Position numbers and translations under genes: made by a program | Assembly: GCF_964355755.1 (NCBI RefSeq) | Contig: NC_092676.1 | Coordinates: 5,314,288-5,378,287 of the forward strand | DNA length: 64,000 nucleotides | Source of the DNA: Antedon mediterranea | Lineage: Eukaryota; Echinodermata; Crinoidea; Comatulida; Antedonidae | Reading direction: 5' to 3' | Shown here: one piece after another, positions 50,268 to 62,349 of the stretch | Layout of the letters: the number at the start of each line of letters is the position of its first letter | How positions within the stretch are numbered: the stretch's first letter is position 1 | The notes under the pieces: model-generated | Told to the model about the DNA's origin: nothing | Databases searched by the model: none | What the model saw: only the letters and a program-made list of their open reading frames with translations

Positions 50268-52053
50268 CAGGCCCGTATGCAGCATTTATAATGGGGGGGT
50301 GCGAGCGAAGCGAGCAACAATGGCTGGGGGCCAGGGGGCCGCCAAGGGCCTCCGGTCAGGGTCCAGGGGCCGAAGGCCCTGGAAAAATTTGCGTTATTTG
50401 ACGTTCTAAAGACTGATGTAAGACTCTCTGTTGTGGCTTGGGCTAGTTGAACGATGGACACCAGAACTTAACGCTTTCATGATGAGGCCAACTCAGCAGG
50501 GGTGGCGCCAGGATCTTCCCAACGCGGGGGCTACATTCCCCGACGAGGGGGCTATGCGAGCGAAGCGAGCATCACTAGGCTGGGGGCCGCCAAGGGCCCC
50601 CGGTGGGGGTCCAGGGGGCGAAGCCCCCGGAAGCAACGCGTTCTAGCGTCATTTGAGGTCTTTTTAATCAGATTTAGGGTAGCCATTTTTTCCATTTTTT
50701 ATAATGCATAAATAAAATACTGCGTGCAAAAAAACGATGCGCGATGACGGTTTCAATCCATATTTTTCAATTTAAAAAATAAAAGTTCAAAGAAAATTTT
50801 GAAAAATAGAGTTGGAGGTCCCGGAAATTGGACTTATTATACTTCAAAACATGAAAAAAAATATATAAGTCCCTATCATGGGTTGTGACTGAGCTAAGAA
50901 ATGTTTGAAAAATAGAGATGTTAGGTCCCGGAAAATGTACTTCTTGTTCTTCGAAATATGACCAGCTTTATTGTTGGGGCTGAGCTAAGAAAATGTTTAA
51001 AACTAGAGCTGCAGGTCTTCAAAAAATTGCATTTTATACTTTGGAAACATCAGGCCTAGAGGCTTAAAAAACGCAAGCGTAGACCTTTTTCAGTCGGGGA
51101 AAAAAGTTTATTCCTCCCAGGTGTATGCATGCGTACCATCTGGACTTCCGAGTGGTGAGAAATTCATGACATACAGGATATTGAAAATGTAATAACTATA
51201 GCTATAATGTTGGCTAAGCGAAAATGGCATGTTTTTTTGTTTAGTAATGGATGAAAAATTTATTTTAGGTGCCCCACGGTACAGAAGTTTACTTGTAAAT
51301 TAAAAAATTGGTGAACAAACGAACAATTAACATAATTCGTTTTTGCTGTAGTGTAGCGTACGTCGACGCAGTACACGACGTAACCGTCGGTAAACTTCGC
51401 CTGGAAAATAACACATTACACATTTTGGTCCCTGGATGAAACTTGATATCACGCGTCTCGACCCAACGTTGAACGATTCGTACAAAGGGATACCGCCAGA
51501 CAAGTGCGTACCTAGCTATTGTTTAGTAGTAAGTTAGATCGCTGGCAATAATGAATGCATATAAAGTGCATAATATCACTCTGACGTACTCTCACGGTCA
51601 ATGAAACGTCGCGGTTTTCTAGGCGCTGAAGCTAGCTACTAAGTGAACGCGAACGCTTTTTACTGTATATTATATTCCCCGACAAAAAGTACACGTGTTC
51701 CCTGACGTTAAGTTGTCTGTATTTCTCCAGCAAACACTTTACCGCGTACCGCGTACATGAAGCGCTAAGCTATTGCTTGTCGTCACATGATCGACTGCGC
51801 ATGTTTTACATCGAGTTTGTAGTCAGTTCAGATTCCGTAATTTAATTACCGGTATTTTTTCATTTTATATTAGCATATTTTTGTTTGTATACCATTGATA
51901 ATGTAAATTTTGTATATATATAATGATATTGTCTTTAGTTAAACAAGACAAGAAAAAATACCAACCGAGGAAATAGTGGACCTTTTGGGACTTGGGGGGG
52001 GGGGGGGTGCGTCTGCACCCAACGCACCCCCCCCCCCCCTGGATACGGGCCTG
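50268..52053. mobile_element. 1.8-kb hAT-like non-autonomous element
   Basis: Termini CAGGCCCGTATGCAG and CTGGATACGGGCCTG are inverted and flanked by GATTG on both sides (50263-50267 and 52054-52058). Inside the left end GCGAGCGAAGCGAGC and a GGGGGCCGCCAAGGGCC-type G/C block occur twice in direct orientation (about 50290 and 50555). The region 50790-51050 has two to three diverged units with AAAATAGAG and GGTCCCGGAAA. The right end has opposed poly-G and poly-C tracts around TGCGTCTGCACCCAACGCA. No transposase was seen. The hAT assignment rests on the CAG ends and the 5-bp duplication. Confidence 0.75.
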
Positions 52054-52597
52054 GATTGAGTAATTGACCGCGTACAAAACCACCGAGCTTGTTGGGCGAT
52101 CAATCGCGTCGTGATTGTTCAAGTTACTTGCGGCGCGCTAAACGTCCTTGCGTGATGTCCAATTGGAAACCAGTGAGCACGACCAAAAATACATGTAATA
52201 GACACAACGCAGCCGTGCTATAATGACCAGATATTTACACGTGCGTTCATGAGGTAAGGTAAGTTAATAGCTTTTAAACCGTGACAATCAGTGCCATATA
52301 ATCTGTTCAAAATACAATTAACTTTTTAACTTGTCCAAAGTCTGTAGGAATATTACTGTCTTTTTAAATCGCGTTTCGACTTTTGTCTGTGTGTGTTTCA
52401 GCTGAAGTATTACGTATGAAACGCCACGTCGTCCTCAAGTTGCGTCCAAGTGGACACCAGGCTTAACTCCCTTGTATATCGTTAACTCCGATGTAACTCC
52501 GATGTAAGTAGCCTACAATACATCGGAATTGTATCAGATCGATTAATTTAAAAAAAAAACAATTTCCAACCGAGAGAAGGTGGGCTATTACCATATA

Positions 52598-52716
52598 AAG
52601 CTCTGTCTATATACGCCTACTATCAAACTTTGGTGGCAAAAAAATGTGATGTGCTCATTATAAGGACATGATAATGTCATATCCTGTCAAACTAGTTTGA
52701 AAGTGTGGACAGAGCT
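52598..52716. mobile_element. MITE family A, copy 8
   Basis: AAGCTCTGTCTATATACGCC left end (arm disrupted by a small insertion), GAAAGTGTGGACAGAGCT right end, TA flanks. Confidence 0.75.
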
Positions 52717-53229
52717 TAAGATGATAACCGATGTCTTTTTTTTGTTTTTGTAGTAACAAACTAAACTGTAATGTAACTCCGATTGACACAAGAGCGTGTA
52801 AACCGTAGTACTATTTTAGTAGGCCTACTCTAAACTATTTTGAGTATGGTGCGCCGAACTGTCATTTACAGTATTCGCGAAATAGTTCAAATTGACATGA
52901 AATTTTACCTCCATGGTATTTTAAAAGGATAAACTGACAGATTTGAATTCGTCGTTAATAGGCCTACTGCTCACACAACCATAACACAACAGTAATAAAC
53001 ACTATAAAATAGTGCAATAAATCAGTAGTGAGTGTCCTGTTGTTATCAGGAATTTCCTTTGTCTTTTTATTACGCATAGTACGCGTGTTGATTGAAACTA
53101 ATTAGACTTTCCCGAGTTTCTGTTGTTTCTTTTGCATGTTTTTAATCGGATATCACGTCCAGGTCCATATTCTCCGAAACTAGATTACACGTCCGTACCG
53201 TCTGATCGTATTCTGCGGCCCACCTCCCC

Positions 53230-53423
53230 CAGTGGCGTAACGGCACTCACTGGATAAACCCATGGGCCCGGAGCTTATGGGGGGCCCGGAGCTTATGGGT
53301 GCCCCTGAGCAGTGCCCCGAGCAAAAAACAGGCATCAAATAGGCCTATGTCGAATAAAAAAAGGGGGGGGGGGGAGGTCACTTGTATTGGTATTGGGCCT
53401 CAGGCATCTGCGTTACGCCACTG
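53230..53423. mobile_element. hAT-type MITE (CAGTGGCGTAACG ends)
   Basis: CAGTGGCGTAACG and CGTTACGCCACTG are perfect inverted ends. The interior has a tandem GGGCCCGGAGCTTATGGG duplication and a poly-G tract. The flanks do not show a clear target duplication, so its integration signature is lost or uncertain. Confidence 0.7.
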
Positions 53424-54791
53424 ATTCCCCATGCAGAATTAATGATACCTAAAATTGTAACTCTTCTTTCTTTTGAAACATATACCAAGTCAGTTTTAGT
53501 CCGCATGCGGACAGCCTCAGTTTAATATGCATTAAATGCAATAATACAGTAGCCTAGTTGGTTTCGCTATATTTTATTACAATATATTAACTTTGAAAGG
53601 AGCAGCCGGTAATCCTCAGCGGAACCAGGATTTGAAATGTATTGGCCGGGCCTAAAAGTAGTGAAATGAAGTCCTGAACTTAATTTGATGCCCTATCTTT
53701 TGCATTACTGAAATTGCTGAATTTAGAGGTGGGGAGACGGAGAACCGGGTCACCCGGTCCCCCTTGAATTCTCCATTGCTACTAAACACCACAAACATCA
53801 CCGCCGCACGTGTGAAAGTCTATACCGATCTTTGGTATACGTGTATTACTACGCCAACGCGTGCAAGTAAATATAATTAAAGGAACCTATCACCCCGGTG
53901 CGACGGGCCGCAAACAATCGCCAAAGTTCATGGCATTGAATGTGTTCAATATTTGAACTAGGTTTATTTACATGCTTTTATTTCTCTATTATTGGATTGT
54001 CCACCAAATCAACCACTATACATTTTATCTTTTGTCAATCACTGAGGCAAATGTTATAACAAGAAATGGCAAACCGATCTGTGATTTCAACAGGATAAAA
54101 GTGACCTCGGTATATCCTATTATAGTCAGTATAAAGTTATGATTCGAAAACACAATCGATCGATTTGGTATCGGTGACCCGATCTTTTATTATTGCTGTT
54201 ACGAACCTTACAAAAATGAAATTTTTCTCGCTTTAGCCAATATTCAAAAAGGCAAACTGGTTTTATTATAGTTTTTTCACACTGTTGCTTGTTTATAATA
54301 AAAGCCAGTATATATTTTTGCTCAACGAAAATAACAGGCACCGGTGTTTAGAGGGAGGAAGGCATGACCTCGTCTGAACACACCTCTCTCCTCGCATTAA
54401 AGACCCATTTATACTAGGACGATAAGATAACGAATGACAATAGAAACAACTTATCATATAGGCCTAGATAGAATATCTAAACCTTGTTTTTAAACGAGTT
54501 CACTATGTCGGTCGGTCGGTCTGTCTGTCGTTCCGGTATCACTATGCGTTTTAGCAAGCGACTTATGGCCGTTGGCCTTGTTTTAAACGAGTTCATAATT
54601 GCTTGAGTTTGTTTCACGTTCGCAAATATAATTATGATTCTCGAGTACATTAAATACAAAACAAATAAATTGATATCTATAAAGTTTAATAATACGAATT
54701 TATTACACTGTTGTTGAACACACGGATAAGAGCTAAACGATAACGCACAAGCATTATTACATTAGGGGCCGAACAAGAAACATAATGTTTA

Positions 54792-54972
54792 AAGCGTGGT
54801 TCCCACTAGCGACGCAACGCAAAGACGTAAACGCAACGCAAGCGTTTTAACCAATGCCAAGCGAAGTTATAGACAGTTAGCAATCACAAACGAATAAGCC
54901 ATCGCTTGTGATTGGTCAATTCACTTGCGTTGCGTTACGTCCTTGCGTTGCGTCGCTAGTGGGAACCACGCT
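54792..54972. mobile_element. MITE family B, copy 10
   Basis: AGCGTGGTTCCCACTAGCGA and TCGCTAGTGGGAACCACGCT ends are near-perfect inverted repeats with TA flanks. The interior includes GTTATAGACAGTTAGCAATC. First member of a three-copy cluster. Confidence 0.88.
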
Positions 54973-55035
54973 TAACGCAACGCAAGGACGTAGACACATT
55001 AAATAATTTATCGCTTGTGATTGGTCAAATCCCTA

Positions 55036-55217
55036 AAGCGTGGTTCCCACAAGCGACGCAACGCAAGGACGTAACGCAACGCAAGTGAATTGACCAATCA
55101 CAAGCGATGGCTTATTCGCTTGTGATTGCTAACTGTCTATAACTTCGCTTGTCATTGGTTAAAAACGCTTGCGTTGCGTTAACGTCATTGCGTTACGTTC
55201 TAATGGGAACCAAGCTT
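55036..55217. mobile_element. MITE family B, copy 11 (inverted relative to its neighbours)
   Basis: Same length and interior as copy 10 but in reverse order (GATTGCTAACTGTCTATAAC). TA flanks. Between copies 10 and 11 there is a family B fragment (54974-55033). Confidence 0.88.
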
Positions 55218-55266
55218 TACATTGTGTTACGTCGTGTGTTGCGTCTCTAGTGGGAACCACGCATTA

Positions 55267-55446
55267 AGCGTTATTCCGACTAGAACGTAACGCAAGGACG
55301 TAAACGCAACGCAAGCGTTTTAACCAATGACAAGCGAGGTTATAGACAGTTAGCAATCACAAGCGAATAAGCCATCGCTTGTGATTGGTCAATTCCCTTG
55401 CGTTGCGTTACGTCCTTGCGTTGCGTCGCTAGTGGGAACTAAGCTT
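55267..55446. mobile_element. MITE family B, copy 12
   Basis: Same orientation as copy 10, with GTTATAGACAGTTAGCAATC in the interior and an AGTGGGAACTAAGCTT right end, TA flanks. A fragment with TCTCTAGTGGGAACCACGCA separates it from copy 11. Confidence 0.85.
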
Positions 55447-55448
55447 TA

Positions 55449-56069
55449 GAGAGGCCACCTTTATCATGAAATCATAAATTTGAGCCTGGAAATACTAAAA
55501 TATGGATTGGATTCGCCTACATAAAAGTTAAAACTGAATAATTTTATGAATTTTTAACAACATGATTTTTAAATAATTATTAATGTATTGTTTGTATATT
55601 GCCTAATCACAATGGTTTCATTCAAAATTCAATTTTATGGTTAACCGTTCCAAAAAAAATTATTTTGCAAAATACATCTAAAATAAATGAGCGTTATTTT
55701 AAAATGCGTAATGAATCTCTAAAAATATAAGCTCCTTAAGTTACCTTTAATTCGTCAATTTAAGAGTATACTATAACGTTAGGGTACCTGCAATGAATTA
55801 TACTGCAGAATGAATTTACAGTATACTAGGTAGCATAAAATGTATAAAGTACAGTATTACAACAAAAGCGAACATTCATTTTCAAGACGTGCCAAGCAGC
55901 TGTCGAGTCGGAAAGTCATTTTGCGCACGCAGAAACAAGAGCATGCGAAAAAGTCGAGTGGTCCATCCAGAAAATGATACGCCGCTAATGCTGTTTTAAA
56001 TAACACCATTTAACAAAAAATATCTTCATAATGAATACAATACACTCTCACAAAAAACTCTACCAGATA
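55449..56069. other. No gene seen
   Basis: AT-rich intergenic sequence with no recognised features. Confidence 0.5.
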
Positions 56070-56235
56070 GTCTCTGTCTGCACTATCAAACTTAATGTGA
56101 CAAAAAAATGTGATGTGCCCATATATGGATATGATGATGTCATATCTCTACCATATTTGGGAATATCCCTACCCTATTTGGGAACATCACACTTTTTTTT
56201 CAAACTACAGTAGTTTGATAGTGTAGACAGAGCTT
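56070..56235. mobile_element. MITE family A, copy 9
   Basis: GTCTCTGTCTGCACTATCAA left end, GATAGTGTAGACAGAGCTT right end, TA flanks. The interior has GATATGATGATGTCATATC and a CCATATTTGG block. Confidence 0.82.
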
Positions 56236-56537
56236 TAGGCCAAACTAATAAGTTTCGTTTCCAGATAATTTTCTGTTGAAGAATTAATCGAATTTATGAT
56301 TTGGAAAAATCTGGTTTATGTTAAATTCTGGTTTCAAGAGATTCCGTATGAGTTTACCTTTCATTTTAAGAACAATACATTGTACTATGCTAATAATGGT
56401 TGTCATTTAAGCGTATTAACAACAGCCTTAAATACAGTGCATGCAAAATATATGTTGTAGTTGTACTGTAATAGTACAGTACATAACAACCTAGATAGGT
56501 CTAGCTATAAAATGGTGCATATTATTGAATGAAAGCA

Positions 56538-56967
56538 ACTAGTCCAGGGCAACCCTGTGTCTGGGGACTAGTCCAGAACAATCAATGTGCTAGCCACTAA
56601 TCCAGGGCAACCAATGTACCAGCGACTAGTTCACGGCAACCAATATGCCAGCCACTAGTCTAGGGCAACCACTGTGTCCGGGGAATAGTCCAGGGCAATC
56701 AATGTGCTAGCGACTAGTCCAGGGCAACCAATTGTTATAGCAGTTAGTCCAGGGCAATCATTGTGCCAGTGACTAGTCCAGGACAGCCCCTGTGTCCAGT
56801 GACTAGTCCAGGACAGCCACTGTGTCCAGGGACTAGTCCAGGACAGCCACTGTGTTCGGGAACTAGTCCAGGGCAATCAATGTGCCAGCCACTAGTCCAG
56901 GGCAATCAACATGCCAGCCACTAGTCCAGGGCAACCAATGTGCTAGCCACTAGTCCAGGGCAATCAA
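56538..56967. repeat. 30-bp minisatellite
   Basis: About 14.5 units of 28-31 bp built on ACTAGTCCAGGGCAACCAAT followed by GTGCCAGCC. Some units share sub-variants (GGACAGCCACTGTGTCC), a sign of local unit duplication. The Trp/Ser-rich minus-strand open frame over it is an artefact of the repeat. Confidence 0.92.
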
Positions 56968-58884
56968 GCATTGACCAAAGCCAACTAAACATTCTTAACT
57001 CATTTCAAAACCAATTCTTAAGTAAAAAAAAAAATCTAAAATCACATGACTTAACAAGGTCAGTGTTAGGTCACTGACTTCTTTTTCAAAAGAATAGGAT
57101 TTGATACAAATAGCAATACAGAAAGCTATATTTAAAGTTACAGATAACTCTTAAAACACACAAGTGAAATATCTTTAGTAGTAAACCGACTGATTTCACA
57201 GCCCCAAATATTATCTTAAGGCTGTACTGAAATCTGCTATTTCTATTGTTAATTAGTAATTATTTTCCAACACAATGTGCATACCATACTATCTTTAAAA
57301 TAATTGCTGGTATTTTTATATTTGATATTCAATTTAGAATAGTATAAAGACAAATTAATAAAAAACTTTTGAACTTGTATTTGTTAATAAGCACATGTGT
57401 AAAATATGATATTACTATATATAACAAACAAAAAATAAATATTTTTTTTGTTTTAATATCCAATCCATAAATGAAACTTAACTACTTATTATTATATTAA
57501 ACAATACTAAGCACAATACTATACTAAGCACCAAAATATCATGCAGAAGTAAGAGTACAAGTGTTTTTGAAACTATGGACAAACAATATACCAAAGAAAA
57601 ACTGTATGATCTATCGATGGGATCATATCTTTGCATGTGATATCTTAATACACTAATCTAACACCCGATTCTCTGTACTGTATCTCCACATAATGCCATT
57701 AAATGCCCAGTATCATATGCAAATTCTTTAATACAGTGTCATATACTGTATATTACATGGTACTGTGGCACCTGTACAATGTTAAGTTATGTTAGGTGTA
57801 TGGCCTTAATACAGGCATCCCACGTGACACATATGTGAAACTGTATTACAGAATTTATGACACTGGACATATAGATACAGTACCGCGAATTGGCTAACCA
57901 CACATTAATTATCTTTAAAACTTATTACGAATATATGCAGTGCAGAAATCGGTGATTGGCTACGACTAAAAATGCACATATACATCACTCTTGCGCGTTT
58001 TGTAGGATTGAATATGTACAATTGTATATTATTAGCGTTCCTACCAGCATTGCAGGTGGTTAGTCTATAATATTTAAATTTTATTACTGTACATAAAGCT
58101 GAGAGTATCGAATATCTACCACTATTTATATCATCTTTTAAATAATATAATAGAACAAATACAAAACAAAAAATTATCTACTACAACTGCCACATAATTA
58201 AACTTTTTTTTGCCTTTTTGTGCTTATATGCATTTGTTTGTTAAGACAATGCAAGATTTGTAGACATACAGATAATTGACTGACTGCTAATTTGTGATTC
58301 TGAAACTACAAACAGAGTTAATACAAAACAATGTTATACTTCCCAATAGAAAACAACCAAAGTGCACTATGATTATGAATCCATTATCAAGACATAAGTG
58401 ATGTTTCCATTCATTTGGAAACTTTCAATAGTAGTTATATTTTTTTGTTTAATGCCCTTTGACAAATAATACTCTGCAATTCTGTTCATAGCACTGTTAT
58501 ATTCATACTGGAAAAATGCGTTTATTAACTGTTGGACGAGTCTTATAGATCTATCTAGTCGCAAGTAGCGTTTTGCGGTTTAGTTTTCCAGATGCATCAT
58601 CTTTACTAAATCTAACATTTAACAAAACATGCATATTCACAAAATACCATGCAAAAGTATAAACAAAAATTCTCATAGTGTAACTGTCAAATCCAGCTGA
58701 TTTACGGTAGTCTTATAAATATACAATTTAATTTTAATATTTTTTTTAAATCCACCATATACCTTGAAATAGCATGGAAATCTAACCTCTATATGATAGC
58801 ACAATATATTAAAATTTGAAGGACTGACAACTCTTATCTTGATTATTAGTATCTTCGTCACCGAGTCGTTAATTAGATAACTAA
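56968..58884 (-). other. 3' flank of eIF4G2, including its 3'UTR
   Basis: Non-coding. The 3'UTR begins directly after the TAA at 58885. One AATAAA hexamer on the minus strand lies at about 58512-58517 and could serve polyadenylation. No other gene seen. Confidence 0.5.
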
Positions 58885-58950
58885 TTAGTCTTCTTCCTCT
58901 TCTGACTCCTCCTCTTCGGCAGTTGCTAGCCATGTCAACCACTGATTCAC
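58885..58950 (-). CDS. EIF4G2: eIF4G2/DAP5 last exon: acidic W2 tail
   Basis: Encodes VNQWLTWLATAEEEESEEEE D and stop, which matches the last 20 residues of vertebrate eIF4G2. The acidic tail is the AA-box end of the W2 domain. Acceptor TTTTTTTAATAG, phase 0. Confidence 0.96.
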   Translation of the reverse strand: MNQWLTWLATAEEEESEEEED

Positions 58951-59564
58951 CTATTAAAAAAATTAATAAATTATGTTGGAAAAATATAATATAATATATC
59001 TGCCAATTTTTTCAGTTGCCAATGCGAGAGACAATAAATAAAAAATGTATATATCACCCTCTATGATTTAATAACTCAAAGTAATCGTGAAAAACTGTCG
59101 TCCCTATCGAATAGTTACAGTAGGCAAGTTTCTGTACTATTTATTTAAGCATAAAAAAAAAAAATGTTTTTGTTTCAAATTCAGTAATAGCATGTAGGTT
59201 TGTGTTATTAAAAATAGGCAAGTTGATTCAAGATATTTTTATGGTATGCGAGGTCTAAAAACTTGTGTATCCTATTAGACTTGCGCATAATGCACAAGAG
59301 TTGCCAGATATAGTATACTGTACATGATGATAGTACACAAAAATATAGAGTGTGTTTATCAGCTGAAATATAAACTGTTCCGTCATATAAACATATCTGG
59401 ATAGAGGACAATTATAACCAGGGTACGGTATTTACACCCAGAACATATACATACACCCTGAAAGAGAGGGGTTAAATTTGAGTAGATGTCTGAGTGGTAG
59501 TTATAAATTGTTAAAATGAAAATGGTGCCCTGACCAAGATTCGAACCCCACTCTTTATTATTAC

Positions 59565-59686
59565 CTGGAACAGAGCTTCTCCTTTGCCATTAAACTCATC
59601 TGTGACATCTTCCTTCCAGTTAAGAAAAGCCTCTTCGTCAATTACCTCCATGTCGTAAAGATTCACAAAGAACCGCAGCAGCATAC
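59565..59686 (-). CDS. EIF4G2: eIF4G2 exon: W2 domain
   Basis: Encodes MLLRFFVNLYDMEVIDEEAF and LNWKEDVTDEFNGKGEALFQ, an almost residue-for-residue match to vertebrate DAP5. It completes a Gly codon split across the intron. Donor GTAATA, acceptor TTTGTCTAG. Confidence 0.96.
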
Positions 59687-59704
59687 CTAGACAAAACACC
59701 AATA

Positions 59705-59829
59705 GCTCTCTATCAAACTTTATGTGATGATGTCATATCACTACCATATTCATATTCAGGCATATCACTACCATATTTGGGCACATCACACTTTTTTTGT
59801 CAAACTAGTTTGATAGTGTAGACAGAGCT
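59705..59829. mobile_element. MITE family A, copy 10 (left arm truncated)
   Basis: The left end retains only GCTCTCTATCAAACTTTATG, but the right end TTTGATAGTGTAGACAGAGC and TA flank are intact. It lies 18 bp upstream of an eIF4G2 exon acceptor. Confidence 0.75.
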
Positions 59830-60015
59830 TAAGTATTTAACATGCACAGTAGTTGTTAGCGAGAGGTTAGCCAATTTTAGCCTAAAGTTCTTCTTCTTTT
59901 AAAGCTTGTGAACCCAGCCTAAAAATGTTCCACTTAGCTTAAAACTTTTCCTCTTAGATTAACGTCAATGTAACTTTAAAATAAATTTAAATCGTTATAA
60001 GAAACAAAAGCCAAC

Positions 60016-60224
60016 CTTTTGGAAAGTTTTCTTGGAAGCAGAGCGTCTGCAGGGCATACAGCGCCACCATCTGCAGATTCACATTCTCGTGAACAAATCG
60101 TTGCAGTAACGGTTTAAACTTGTCCAGTAATACTTTCTCTTTTTCTTGTACAACTTTTTCGGGGACAACGCTTAAATCAACACTTTCTTGCAGACTGCTT
60201 TCCTGTGTAACATACTTCAATATC
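60016..60224 (-). CDS. EIF4G2: eIF4G2 exon: W2 domain, middle
   Basis: Encodes ILKYVTQESSLQESVDLSVV, a diverged linker, then KEKVLLDKFKPLLQRFVHEN and VNLQMVALYALQTLCFQENF PK, corresponding to the HEAT-like W2 helices of DAP5. It starts two bases into a Gly codon and ends one base into another. Confidence 0.95.
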
Positions 60225-60650
60225 CTATGGGAAAAACCATTATAGAATAAAAAATAAAATAGTGTTCAAATGTAGTTTAAAACCTTCCCAGAACAATTCC
60301 ATGTGCATGGATGCATGCAGGAGAATCAAATTAACATTGCCGCCGTACATTTTGTACAAAACCATTTGAATTCAGATGAATTTTATTTTTATTTTTCACA
60401 GGATATAAGTTTAAAAGTCATTGTATTTTCCAGAGAAATAATAAAAAAAATTAGTTGAATTTGAATTCAAATTTTCAGTCCGATACTAGTATTACTAATA
60501 CAAAGTTTATTTTGCAAACAATTTGATGGTGAACTTCCATTAGTTTGTAAGCATTTTAAACCTTTTCCTTAAAAGTCACTTATATTTTTTGTCTCCTTCA
60601 TCTACTTAATTTTCAAACGACCATTCAAGTTTGTACATTGCAGAACTTAC

Positions 60651-60808
60651 CCTGTAGTTAAAGCATTTATAAAGCCCTTTTCCTTATGTAGGCTGGGATC
60701 AACCGAGTCCTTAATCCACTTGTACAGTGTTTGTGGATTAGGATCAGACTTAATCTGCTTCCAGATATCCCCTTGGAGCCGCAACAGCGGGAATAAGAAG
60801 CTAAGATT
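60651..60808 (-). CDS. EIF4G2: eIF4G2 exon: start of W2 domain
   Basis: Encodes NLSFLFPLLRLQGDIWKQIK, SDPNPQTLYKWIKDSVDPSL and HKEKGFINALTT, which align with DAP5 (SFLFPLLRL and YKWIKDN). Acceptor TTTTCTTTTAG, donor GTAAGT. Confidence 0.96.
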
Positions 60809-60879
60809 CTAAAAGAAAAATAAAACAATTGAAATAATGTGTACAGAGATATGAAATTACTATTCATTTTTGTTGAGAG

Positions 60880-61140
60880 AGGAGGGGTGTGAGGGTGTCA
60901 GAAGAGGAGGGATGTGCAGGTGTCCAGAGGGGAGGGGTGTCAGGAGGGAATGGGGAAGGTAGGTGTCCAGAGGGGAGGGGTGTCTGGAGGGGAGGGTTGT
61001 GTAGGTGTCCAGAGGGGATGAGTGTCTGGAGGGGAGGGTTGTGTAGGTGTCCATAGGGGTGTGTAGGTGTCCAGAGGGGAGGGGTGTCAGGAGGGGTGTG
61101 TAGGTGTCAAGAGGGGAAGGGTGTCAGGAAGAGGCAAGTA
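60880..61140. repeat. G-rich minisatellite in an eIF4G2 intron
   Basis: Degenerate units of GAGGGGAGGGGTGTC and GTGTAGGTGTCCAGAG alternate about ten times. The plus strand has many GGGG runs that could form G-quadruplexes. Confidence 0.85.
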
Positions 61141-61386
61141 TGGGGATGGAGTGGTGAAAGGTGTTTGGCGGCCTGTGATAATCTAAACAAATGATCTGTT
61201 TTTTTGTGTACATTCAATATTAATTTTTCCTCATAATTAATGTCTAATTGTATGTTGTCTGTATCAAGCTGAACACATTTTCACTATTTATTACAGTGCT
61301 ATTGGTGGGTAGGAAGTGAGTGACACATCTCTAACCTTCAATGTAATTTCTAAACCTTTTTTTTTTGTACAGAACAAAAAACTAAC

Positions 61387-61692
61387 TTTTCCATCAAGAA
61401 TTTCGATCATCTTCTCCTTGTTCTGGTCGATCTCTGGCAGCATCTTCAACAGGTTAATCTTGCTCTCATTCACCAGCTTCACCAGCCATTCCTTGTCTTT
61501 CAGTTTCTGAAGCCGTTGAAGGCACAACATGATCAGTGGGTAATATGCGCCATTTTCCATTGGGTCGCAGAGCTCCGACAATGCGACAACGTCGTCGATA
61601 ACTGCTCGTGCTGCATACGTGCCAATTGAGGATTTAATGAGCGGATAGTCTACTTCAAGCATGGCTAATTGACTCAATAGCTCAGTAAAACC
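61387..61692 (-). CDS. EIF4G2: eIF4G2 exon: MA3 domain
   Basis: Exon of 306 bp encoding GFTELLSQLAMLEVDYPLIK, SSIGTYAARAVIDDVVALSE, then AYYPLIMLCLQRLQKLKDKE, LPEIDQNKEKMIEILDGK. This is the MA3 HEAT-type domain and following helices of DAP5, including the LPEIDQNK motif. Donor GTTAGT, phase 0. Confidence 0.97.
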
Positions 61693-62136
61693 CTGGAAAA
61701 TATATATTTCAACCTCAATGTATAAAAACAAACTCTTCCAATACCAGACTCTCTGAAAACTGGAAACTCTCCAAAAACCATACATACTGGCCCAGTCCAA
61801 AGGTGTCTGGTACTGGGAGAGTGCAATACAAATAGGCTAGCAAACCAAGCATTTCAAGTGGAACCTCTATCTACACATACATGTAACTAAAACAGACGAT
61901 TCATGTTAACACATTATGTATCTTTAATAATTATATGCTTGAGTACGTAATTAGAGGTATAAGATTTTTTATTAATAACATGACAGTACATGGAAAATTT
62001 AAATATCTTGAGAATTGATAAAAGCATGGCCAACCGAGAGAGGGTGCTACACAAATTTAACAAAAATACATAAATTATTATTATTACTTTTTTTTTGTCA
62101 TGAACTAAAAATGTTCTGAAGTTTAAAAAAATTTAC

Positions 62137-62349
62137 CTCCATAAAATGTGTAGCATTCACGATATTCTCTTTTTTCAAGGATGCAATGAGCGTGCTCAGC
62201 ATGTCACGCTCTGTGTCTGTTTTCGGTAGGCCATGTTTCATGACGGCGCAAACAACGGCTGGAACAAACTTATTTTGAACCTTCTCCTTCAAGCTTTTTG
62301 TTGCATCTTCTATGCAACCAGTCTGGTCAAGTTCCTGCAGAATTAGTTC
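62137..62349 (-). CDS. EIF4G2: eIF4G2 exon: MA3 domain, first helices
   Basis: Encodes ELILQELDQTGCIEDATKSL, VQNKFVPAVVCAVMKHGLPK and LIASLKKENIVNATHFME. It fits the MA3 domain by position and by the SLLKQEG/FMQ-like end of vertebrate DAP5. It is more diverged than the other exons. Phase 0 on both sides. Confidence 0.92.

Larger units (their letters stand above)
52054..54789. other. Intergenic, repeat-rich, no gene seen
   Basis: Contains a family A MITE and a hAT-type MITE, listed separately, and diverged family B words near 52130. No coding similarity on either strand. Confidence 0.6.

Noticed and set aside
56655-56876. Trp/Ser-rich repetitive open frame
   Set aside because: Direct translation of the 30-bp minisatellite; codon pattern follows the DNA repeat and has no start or splice context.
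59500-59550. GGTTCGAATC B-box-like word on the minus strand, possible tRNA or tRNA-derived SINE
   Set aside because: No matching A box or cloverleaf upstream, and the sequence before it is an eIF4G2 exon and splice donor; at most a small SINE remnant.
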